Source: CAZYTO01 sp964650405
GTDB lineage: Bacteria; Acidobacteriota; Thermoanaerobaculia; Gp7-AA8
Length of the DNA stretch: 10,475 nt
Direction of reading: 5' to 3'
Assembly (NCBI GenBank): GCA_964650405.1
Contig: CAZYTO010000203.1
Coordinates: 1 to 10,475 of the forward strand
The notes beneath the pieces were generated by a model that made no database searches, was not told the DNA's origin, and saw only the letters and a list, made by a program, of their open reading frames with translations. The position numbers and the translations under genes are program-made. This document shows, in pieces, positions 1 through 5,009 of the stretch (the stretch's first letter is position 1; every line of letters starts with the position of its first letter).

Positions 1-1
1 G

Positions 2-835
2 TCATCGCAACACCTCGGCGGTCGCGGGTACCAGGGAACGGGTACCGGGTACCTGGGACCCGGCACCTGGTACCTCACCCGCGGCACCCGGGACCTGGTA
101 CCCGGCACCCGGTACCTCACCCGCGGAAACCCTCGCCGCCTCCACCCGCGCGAACGCCGGACCACCGTCTCCGAGGAGCGAAACAATACCCGGCGCCACC
201 TCCTCCGGCGACGCCAGCTCCGAGAGATCCTCGCCGGGCGTGGCCAGGGCATGCATCTCCGTGTTCATGTCGCCCGGATCGACGACGAGCACGCGCACGC
301 CGCTCCCCTCCAGCTCCGCAGCCAGGATGCGCGAGGCATGCTCCAGGGCCGCCTTGCTGCTGCCGTAGCCGCCCCACCCCGCATAGGCATTCACCGCCGC
401 GTCCGAGGTGATATTGACGATCGTGCCGTGCCGCCGCGCGCGCATGCCCGGCAGCACGAGCTGCGTCAGGTGCAGCGGCGCCACCACGTTGACGCGATAG
501 ATCCGCAGCAGCGACTCCCACCCGTGCTCCTCCAGCCGCGGCATGGGACTCGGCCCCAGCTCGGAGGCATTGTTGATGAGGACGTCGACCCGCCCGAAGT
601 ACGACAGCGCATGCCCCGCCAGCTCCTCGGCGATCTCCGACACGTCGCCCGGCACCGTGATGACCTGCGTGAGCCGCGAAAGTTCGCCGGACACCTCGCG
701 CAGTGCCGTGGCCCCGCGCGCATTGAGAACGAGTGGATGCCCGCGCCGCGCGAGCTGCCGGGCCATGGCGAGCCCGAGCCCCTTCGAGGCGCCCGTGATC
801 AAGACTACATCGAGAACTGCGTCATTCGTTTCCAT
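2..835 (-). CDS. SDR family NAD(P)-dependent oxidoreductase with a repeat-encoded C-terminal tail
   Basis: A classical short-chain dehydrogenase/reductase of 277 aa. Visible landmarks are the dinucleotide-binding motif TGASKGLG at residues 14-21, the DV pair at 64-65 that contacts adenine, NNA at 88-90, the structural Asn in VNVV at 116, and the catalytic Ser144, Tyr157 and Lys161 (YGSSK). It should be a cytosolic Rossmann-fold enzyme reducing a carbonyl or oxidising an alcohol; the substrate cannot be read from sequence. The conserved fold ends near residue 232. Residues 237-277 are low complexity and contain a 14-aa direct repeat (SAGEVPGAGYQVPG, then AAGEVPGAGSQVPG) encoded by a heptanucleotide array, so the tail looks like an acquired extension rather than part of the enzyme. 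The start is chosen for the normal SDR N-terminus; no clear Shine-Dalgarno precedes it and a palindrome covers the start codon. It lies 287 bp downstream of the response regulator on the same strand. Confidence 0.93.
   Translation of the reverse strand: METNDAVLDVVLITGASKGLGLAMARQLARRGHPLVLNARGATALREVSGELSRLTQVITVPGDVSEIAEELAGHALSYFGRVDVLINNASELGPSPMPRLEEHGWESLLRIYRVNVVAPLHLTQLVLPGMRARRHGTIVNITSDAAVNAYAGWGGYGSSKAALEHASRILAAELEGSGVRVLVVDPGDMNTEMHALATPGEDLSELASPEEVAPGIVSLLGDGGPAFARVEAARVSAGEVPGAGYQVPGAAGEVPGAGSQVPGTRSLVPATAEVLR
27..124. repeat. Heptanucleotide array, consensus GGNACCN, 14 units
   Basis: Read in steps of seven from position 27, the sequence gives ggtacca, gggaacg, ggtaccg, ggtacct, gggaccc, ggcacct, ggtacct, cacccgc, ggcaccc, gggacct, ggtaccc, ggcaccc, ggtacct, cacccgc. 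Eleven of 14 units fit GGNACCN exactly. GGTACC occurs six times, at 27, 41, 48, 69, 97 and 111, always in 7-nt register. A higher-order 42-bp duplication is visible, 61-84 against 103-126 with one mismatch. The array forms the 3' end of the SDR gene. Because 7 is not a multiple of 3, gain or loss of a unit would change the reading frame of the tail. Confidence 0.93.
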
Positions 836-854
836 GAGCCGAATGTCGGCTCAT
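834..854. promoter_or_regulatory. Perfect palindrome over the SDR start codon
   Basis: Arms ATGAGCCGA (834-842) and TCGGCTCAT (846-854) are perfect inverted repeats around a 3-nt centre. On the minus strand the distal arm includes the first two bases of the SDR start codon. It could be a dimeric repressor operator, or an RNA hairpin hiding the start codon. The symmetry is seen; the function is inferred. Confidence 0.45.
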
Positions 855-943
855 CCCGCGCGCCGCACCTCGCGCGGAAGGGAGGGCGCGGACCTGTACG
901 AAGAGACGGGGGCGCCGAAACCGGGAACGCCGCCTCGCGCAGT

Positions 944-1054
944 GATCTGGAGCGCAGCGGCCCACGCCGCCGCTCTCCGCTGCACTCCCGAACCCGAGCC
1001 ACAAAGCGCGTTCATCGAACGAATAGCGGCGGCATGGCCTCCGCACTCCAGATC
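944..1054. repeat. Imperfect 30-bp inverted repeat between response regulator and SDR
   Basis: The left arm at 944-974 begins GATCTGGAG and ends CGCCGCCGCT. The right arm at 1025-1054 is its near reverse complement, with the outer 9 bp and the inner block matching exactly and a few differences between. The arms are separated by 50 nt. It occupies much of the 287-bp space between the regulator's stop codon and the SDR start. It may be a dispersed palindromic repeat and could act as a transcript-ending hairpin for the regulator mRNA, though no T-tract follows. I see no gene in 836-1122. Confidence 0.6.
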
Positions 1055-1091
1055 GCTACGCGAGGATCACCCGCTCCGCATCTTCCAGCTT

Positions 1092-1122
1092 CCGCTCGCC
1101 GCTCGCCGCCTCCCGCTCGCCG
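1092..1122. repeat. Short heptanucleotide array, GCTCGCC units
   Basis: GCTCGCC occurs at 1094, 1101 and 1115, with a degenerate unit (GCCTCCC) at 1108, so the 7-nt register is exact. The array directly abuts the response regulator's stop codon (1123-1125 on the minus strand). The same unit, read on the other strand as GGCGAGC, occurs inside mutS2 at 7158 and 7165. Confidence 0.75.
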
Positions 1123-1713
1123 TTACAGCAGATGCCGCTCTGCGGCGATCGCCACCGCCCTGGCCCGGTTGTCGGCGCCGAGCTTGTTGAAGATCGAGGT
1201 GACGTGGAACTTGACCGTGCGTTCGGTGATACCGAGCTTCCGGGCGATCGTCTTGCTCGGGTCGCCGGCGGCGACGAGGCGGAGAACGTCGCGCTCGCGG
1301 GTGGTGAGGCGGGGGTGGGCGCTGCGGCCGGTGAGGTAGGACGCCACGCTGGGATCGACGTAGGTCTCCCCTGCCGCGACGGCGGCCAGGGCGCGAGCGA
1401 TGTCGTCGATGGGTGCGCCTTTGAGCAGGTAGCCCCGTGCGCCGGCTTCGAAGGCGCGCCGCACGTCTTCCTCGGCGGCATAGGCGGTGAGGACAAGCAC
1501 CGGGACATGGAAGCGTGAGATCACGTCGAGGCCGCTCAGGCCGGGGAGCTCGAGGTCCAGGACGACGACGTCCGGCCGCAGCCGCTCCGCTTCGTGGATG
1601 GCTTCCTCGGCGCGGCCGAAGCTGCCCGCGACTTCGATGCCGTCGCGGCCGTCGAGGGCCGAGACGAGGCCTTCGCGGACGATGGGGTGATCGTCGACGA
1701 GAAGGACCTTCAT
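1123..1713 (-). CDS. Response regulator, NarL/FixJ (LuxR-type HTH) family
   Basis: A 196-aa two-domain cytosolic transcription regulator. The receiver domain (about 1-118) has the acidic pair Asp7-Asp8, the phospho-acceptor Asp53 in VVLDLELPG, Thr76 and Lys98, the full catalytic set. The C-terminal LuxR-type helix-turn-helix (about 135-195) shows the family pattern LTTRERDVLRLVAAG followed by KTIARKLGITERTVKFHV. It should bind DNA as a dimer after phosphorylation by the histidine kinase encoded just upstream on the same strand. A Shine-Dalgarno GGAGAG (complement of 1719-1724) lies 5 nt before the ATG. It is 154 nt from the kinase, with an inverted repeat between, which is unusually wide for a kinase/regulator pair and may set their relative expression. 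Its targets cannot be inferred. Confidence 0.96.
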   Translation of the reverse strand: MKVLLVDDHPIVREGLVSALDGRDGIEVAGSFGRAEEAIHEAERLRPDVVVLDLELPGLSGLDVISRFHVPVLVLTAYAAEEDVRRAFEAGARGYLLKGAPIDDIARALAAVAAGETYVDPSVASYLTGRSAHPRLTTRERDVLRLVAAGDPSKTIARKLGITERTVKFHVTSIFNKLGADNRARAVAIAAERHLL

Positions 1714-1739
1714 CGCAGCTCTCCACTGAACGGCGCATA

Positions 1740-1829
1740 GGAAGGCTGAAAGGCTGAAAGGCTTGAAGGCTGAACGGAAAAAACGGAGCGCCTCCGAGCG
1801 CTCTCAGCCTTCCAGCCTTTCAGCCTTCC
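1740..1829. repeat. Inverted octanucleotide repeats between kinase and regulator
   Basis: The left arm (1740-1773) has AAGGCT at 1742, 1750, 1758 and 1766, an exact 8-nt spacing. The right arm (1804-1829) has CAGCCTT at 1805, 1813 and 1821, again 8 nt apart. The arms are reverse complementary: the outer 17 bases pair perfectly (1740-1756 with 1813-1829). In the kinase-regulator transcript this makes a long imperfect stem that can slide by one unit. It could stabilise or attenuate mRNA; function unproven. Confidence 0.85.
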
Positions 1830-1867
1830 TCCACAAGACGCCCTCCCACGATTCGCTGCAGTGATCT

Positions 1868-3004
1868 TCATGGCCGCGGCACCCGCACGAAGATCCGCGT
1901 TCCTGCTCCGGGACGAGAGGTGACACGCAGCGTGCCGCCGGCCGCGGCGGCGCGCTCGCGCATGCCGGCAATGCCGTGATGGCCGGCGGCGACGCGGCGC
2001 GGGTTGAATCCGGTGCCGTCGTCGGCGACGGTCAGCGTGACGTGCGTCTTCGTGCAGACGAGTGAAAGCTCGACGTTCTTGGCGTGCGCGTGCTGGCGCA
2101 CATTGGCGAGCGCCTGCTGTGCGATGCGATAGAGCTCCGACTCGGCCTCGGACGCCAGCGTGCAACGGCCCTGCTCCGCGAACGCCACGTGGATTCCGGA
2201 CTCCGAGGTCATTTCGCGGGCCAGGGCGTGGATGGCGGCGGCGAGCGGTTTGCCGGCGGTGGCGGCGCCGCGCAGCTCGGTCACGGAGCGGCGTGCTTCG
2301 TCGAGGCTGGCCCGGGCCGTGGACAGGGCTTTCTCCAGCCGCTCGCGCACGCGGGCCGGCTGCGTGCCGACGTTCTGCAACGCGGTCTCGATCTGGAGGG
2401 TCAGCGCGGCCAGGCCCTGCGCGAGGGTGTCGTGGATCTCGCGCGCCAGCCTTGCGCGCTCGTCGGCCCGCGCGCGGCGCGCCTCCTCCTCGGCCAGCCG
2501 GGCGCGCTCGACAGCGATGCCGACCTGGAGGCCGATGACGTCGAGCAATCGCAGCTCCGCCTTCGTCAGGCGGCGCATGGCCGGCGCGGTGATGTTCATG
2601 ATGCCGAGGGGCTTGCCCTGGAAGGAGAGCGGCACGGAGGCGTGATGGGCGAGGTTGCGGGTCAGCTCCTTGCGCCGCGCCACGGGAGCGAGGCGGCTGC
2701 ACTGGATGATGTCGATGTTGCGGGCGGCCAGCGTTCCGTCGCGGAACTCGCCGATGCAGAGGCACCACGACTCGCCGCTCATGCGGGCCGGCTCCTGCAG
2801 GTACGGCGGCAGGTTGCGCGCCGCGGCGCGGTAGATGTGCCCCGTCTCCGGATCGACGAGCCACACCCACCCTGTCTGCAGGCCGAGGAGGTCGGTGACG
2901 AGGGCCAGCGTGCGGTCGAGAGCCTCCTCGATCGACGGCGCGCTGTTGAGCGCCTCGGCAACCGAGCCGATGATCTCGAGCTCATGACGAGCCGTCCGGG
3001 GCAT
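1868..3004 (-). CDS. Soluble GAF-domain sensor histidine kinase (HisKA_3/NarX-DegS type)
   Basis: A 378-aa kinase with no membrane segment or signal peptide. A GAF sensor domain spans about 20-167 and contains three cysteines in SWCLCIGEFRDG (C81, C83) and IIQCSRL (C102). A short coiled linker (168-183) leads to the HisKA_3 dimerisation domain, with phospho-acceptor His191 in REIHDTLAQGL. The ATPase domain has an N-box near Asn301 (QQALANVRQHAHA), the G1 motif ADDGTGF (Asp328) and a Gly-rich lid and end (GIAGMRERA, GAGT). It should autophosphorylate and pass phosphate to Asp53 of the regulator encoded next. The ligand is unknown; the cysteines may bind a metal or redox centre, but such spacing also occurs in ordinary GAF domains. 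The ATG sits 9 nt after the stop of the broken membrane gene, which suggests co-transcription and perhaps translational coupling. Confidence 0.95.
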   Translation of the reverse strand: MPRTARHELEIIGSVAEALNSAPSIEEALDRTLALVTDLLGLQTGWVWLVDPETGHIYRAAARNLPPYLQEPARMSGESWCLCIGEFRDGTLAARNIDIIQCSRLAPVARRKELTRNLAHHASVPLSFQGKPLGIMNITAPAMRRLTKAELRLLDVIGLQVGIAVERARLAEEEARRARADERARLAREIHDTLAQGLAALTLQIETALQNVGTQPARVRERLEKALSTARASLDEARRSVTELRGAATAGKPLAAAIHALAREMTSESGIHVAFAEQGRCTLASEAESELYRIAQQALANVRQHAHAKNVELSLVCTKTHVTLTVADDGTGFNPRRVAAGHHGIAGMRERAAAAGGTLRVTSRPGAGTRIFVRVPRP

Positions 3005-3013
3005 CCGCGAATT

Positions 3014-3563
3014 CTAGCGGGACTCGCGGAATCGCTGTTCCATTCCCGCCATCGCGAGCAGCGTCGCCGGCAATCCGAGCGCGAGAGCGATGCGCTGGTC
3101 GATCAGCAGCGTCTCGTGAACGTCGCGCACCGGCGGCAACTTCGGCAGGAGCCGCTCGCGCCGCACCGGCTCCGCCGAGGTGTGGGTCGACGCGATCTTC
3201 CAGACTCCCCCCTCGGAAGTTGTCGAAGGCGACGGTGTCGTCCGCACCGGATGGATATTCGACCGAGAGGACGGCTATGGCGACGGCCGTGCCGAGTGCC
3301 AGAACACGAACGCAGCCACCGGCGCTCCGTTCGGCACGATGAGCAGATAGAGACCGGCGATGAGCAGTGCGAAGGCCGCCGCCACCGGCGAGCCGCACGG
3401 GGATGTGCAGCATCGGGAACGGCGCGGGTGCCACGTGAGCCTCGGAGCTCAGGGCGAGATAGCACAAGCCATACGCGTCCGCCAGCGCACCGGCGCCGAG
3501 AACTGCGATCGTGACGAGACTCGCGGGCCGCGGGCCGCGGGTCGCGGTAGCGGGAAGGGGCAT
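3014..3563 (-). pseudogene. Small multi-pass membrane protein, broken by three frame changes
   Basis: No single frame spans this gene, but coding sense hops between frames. Frame 1 gives MPLPATATRGPRPASLVTIA and a first hydrophobic segment, to HIPVRLA. Near 3381-3392 it must shift to read VAAAFALLIAGLYLLIVP (second segment). Near 3290-3302 it shifts back to read LGTAVAIAVLSVEYPSG (third segment) and VAFDNFRG. At a six-C run (3207-3212) it shifts again to read VWKIASTHTSAEPVRRERLL, ending IALALGLPATLLAMAGMEQR before a TAG 9 nt ahead of the kinase. Restored length would be about 180 aa with three or four membrane segments. I do not recognise the family. Either the gene is decaying or the assembly has indels; one break lies in a homopolymer. 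Its position suggests a membrane partner of the kinase. Confidence 0.72.
3522..3547. repeat. Short heptanucleotide array, GCGGGCC units
   Basis: GCGGGCC at 3523 and 3530, then GCGGGTC at 3537, followed by GCGG: a 7-nt period in exact register. It encodes the Arg/Pro/Ala-rich N-terminus just after the proposed start of the broken membrane gene, so the true start of that gene could lie on either side of it. Confidence 0.7.
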
Positions 3564-3665
3564 TTGTCATGTTTGGCGGACGGGAAACACACCGTAGCAG
3601 CCCGACTGCCCGGCCGCAAGGGGCATGCGAGCGAGCGGGAGACGGAGAGCCTTCCGCATGGTTCC

Positions 3666-3679
3666 CTCGATTCATCGAG
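3666..3679. promoter_or_regulatory. Short palindrome in the divergent intergenic region
   Basis: CTCGAT (3666-3671) and ATCGAG (3674-3679) are perfect inverted arms around TC. The site lies in the 183-bp space between the divergent membrane gene and the 242-aa gene, where promoters for both are expected. It is a candidate operator or small hairpin. I found no convincing -35/-10 pair nearby. Confidence 0.3.
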
Positions 3680-3704
3680 TCGGGGTGGCAATTTGTGGCT
3701 TTGC

Positions 3705-3742
3705 GTCACTCCTCGTGGTGACCCAGCAACACTCAGGAGTGA
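3705..3742 (+). promoter_or_regulatory. Alternative hairpins that would mask the ribosome binding site
   Basis: TCACTCCT (3706-3713) is the exact reverse complement of AGGAGTGA (3735-3742), which contains the Shine-Dalgarno AGGAG of the 242-aa gene. The upstream part can instead pair locally, GTCAC (3705-3709) with GTGAC (3718-3722). The two stems cannot coexist, so the leader could switch between hidden and open states. The complementarity is seen; regulation is inferred, and the 5-bp alternative stem is weak. Confidence 0.4.
3735..3739 (+). promoter_or_regulatory. Ribosome binding site AGGAG deciding the start at 3747
   Basis: AGGAG lies 7 nt before the ATG at 3747. The frame is open much further upstream (to about 3360), but the upstream part overlaps the other-strand membrane gene and lacks protein-like character, so this site fixes the start. 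Confidence 0.8.
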
Positions 3743-3746
3743 GCCA

Positions 3747-4475
3747 ATGTCCAATCTCGATCCCGAAAAGAGCTCGGCCGAACCTTCCCGTCGGAAGGAT
3801 GCGATCATCGCGGCAATCGCCACGGTTCTCGCAGCCGTCATCGTGGCCTCCGCCACGATCATCGTGGGAGGCAAGCGCGAAAAGGCTACGCTGGAGAACA
3901 ACGTTGCCACCCTTCACGTCCAGCTCGAAACCAAGACAACCGAAGCAAAGACTCTCGAAGCGACCGTCGCAGACCTCCAGAAGAAGGTGAGCCAACTTGA
4001 GGCCGCGGCGCATTCCACCGGCCAAGTTGATCCACAGGCGACATCGCCTGGCACAGGTGCGGTTCCATCTGCGCCCCCGCAACCGCCGCCCCCCGTCAGC
4101 CGAAGTGTCGACACTGGTGATATCACCATCGGCTTTCAGCGTTGTATCAGGCGTGGAAATAACATCGTTTGCGATTTCATGGCTAGTAATAACGGTGGGG
4201 AGTGCGAAGTTACCATCAACGGCGGCAATTGGTTGAACAACGACAGCCGGGCGATGGACGATCAGGGTAAGCAACAGCTAGCCGACGCAGCTGCCATTGC
4301 CGGCGTAGAGGGCAGTCATGCCCATGTGGAGCTGCCTTCGAAAATCAGTGTTCCTGCCCAAGTCACCTTTTTCGGCGTATCCACAGACGTCAAGGAATTC
4401 AAAGTCTTAGATATCGGCTTCTACGCAAGAAGGGATCACCGCGCGACCTTCCGAGATGTGCCCATCGCGGAGTAG
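3747..4475 (+). CDS. Unrecognised membrane-anchored coiled-coil protein with a C-terminal beta-rich domain
   Basis: A 242-aa protein I cannot assign to a named family. Order of parts: a short charged N-terminus (1-18), one membrane segment (about 19-41, from DAIIAAIATVLAAVIVASAT), a heptad-like coiled coil (about 44-88, rich in Leu, Glu, Lys), a Pro/Gly/Ser linker with PPQPPPPV (about 97-118), then a folded domain (121-242) of alternating hydrophobic strands with three cysteines (C133, C142, C153) and conserved-looking TFFGVSTDV and TFRDVPI. With the positive patch KRKE-like residues after the segment and Arg-Arg before it, topology is ambiguous; the C-domain may lie outside the cytoplasm, where C133 and C142 could pair. 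By eye its second half is clearly lower in GC than its neighbours, which may mean later acquisition. It stands alone, convergent with the RraB-like gene. Confidence 0.85.
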   Translation: MSNLDPEKSSAEPSRRKDAIIAAIATVLAAVIVASATIIVGGKREKATLENNVATLHVQLETKTTEAKTLEATVADLQKKVSQLEAAAHSTGQVDPQATSPGTGAVPSAPPQPPPPVSRSVDTGDITIGFQRCIRRGNNIVCDFMASNNGGECEVTINGGNWLNNDSRAMDDQGKQQLADAAAIAGVEGSHAHVELPSKISVPAQVTFFGVSTDVKEFKVLDIGFYARRDHRATFRDVPIAE

Positions 4476-4481
4476 GGTCAT

Positions 4482-4522
4482 CCTGGCGCGCGTACGCCAG
4501 GCTTGGCGTGCGCATTGCGCCA
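4482..4522. terminator. Candidate bidirectional terminator between convergent genes
   Basis: CCTGGCG (4482-4488) pairs with CGCCAGG (4495-4501), a 7-bp stem with a 6-nt loop, starting 7 nt after the stop of the 242-aa gene. A second stem follows, TGGCG (4504-4508) with CGCCA (4518-4522). They lie in the 79-bp space between two convergent stop codons, where terminators are expected. Neither is followed by a T-tract, so intrinsic termination is uncertain. Confidence 0.5.
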
Positions 4523-4554
4523 CAACCCCCATAGTGCAGCGAAAGCGTCCGCGC

Positions 4555-4972
4555 CTAAACCGGCCCGCCCCAGCCGTCGAATTCCGCCAGGTACTTCGCC
4601 GCCAGACGGACGAAGCCCCTCGCGAACGCCCTTTCCGTTCAGGACCAAGCGACGCTCGATCGGATCGTCTCGNNNNNNNNNNGGGCCGTCGACGAAGGTC
4701 TTGGACGTTACTGCGGCCAAGATGGTCTGGAAGACGCCGATCACGGACCACTGCCCGTTCCGCGGCTCGCTGCCGACGACGACTTCCGCGAACCCGAGGG
4801 CCCAGAGGCCGTTGGCCAGTGCCTCGGCGGACTCGTGATCGGCCGTGTAGAAGAAGAAGTCGATCGGCCGGTCCTCGGCCAGGTCGGCGCCCTGCTCCCG
4901 GAAGGCCTCGATCAGCTCGTTGCGCGCGATCTGCCGGGCGAGATCGTCGTCGATGAATGATTCGGCAGACAT
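4555..4972 (-). CDS. RraB-like protein (RNase E inhibitor B family), interrupted by the assembly gap
   Basis: The N-terminal 96 or so residues read ELIEAFREQGADLAEDRPID then FFFYTADHESAEALANGLWA and WSVIGVF, the pattern of the RraB family. The end reads RLAAKYLAEFDGWGGPV, matching the family's closing (Y/F)DGWG signature. The two ends are in different frames: ten Ns (4673-4682) separate them, and a further one-base shift is needed near 4638-4641, where LVL must join TERAFARGFVRLAAKYL and otherwise a TGA intervenes. The original gene was probably intact at about 140 aa. In gammaproteobacteria RraB binds RNase E and changes its activity; here only the fold can be claimed. The start at 4972 is 37 bp from the divergent mutS2 start, with no strong Shine-Dalgarno. 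Confidence 0.78.
4673..4682. other. Assembly gap (10 Ns)
   Basis: Ten undetermined bases inside the RraB-like gene. A round run of ten is probably a scaffold placeholder, so the true missing length may differ. Confidence 0.97.
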
Positions 4973-5009
4973 CGCTGGAATCGTAGCTCGCACATAAGAG
5001 GAATACCAC

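Noticed and set aside
27..124. CRISPR array
   Set aside because: Units are 7 nt with no unique spacers and lie inside a coding gene; there are no cas genes.
836..1122. Small gene or RNA gene between the SDR and the regulator
   Set aside because: Short frames here are Arg-rich shadows without ribosome binding sites; only the inverted repeat and a heptad array are supported.
251..1339. 362-aa open frame on the plus strand across the SDR and the regulator
   Set aside because: Overlaps two well-supported minus-strand genes and has no recognisable protein character.
2084..3514. 476-aa open frame on the plus strand across the histidine kinase
   Set aside because: Antisense shadow; the kinase on the minus strand has all catalytic boxes.
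3360..3746. Upstream extension of the 242-aa gene
   Set aside because: The extension overlaps the opposite-strand membrane gene, and AGGAG placed 7 nt before ATG 3747 gives a better start.
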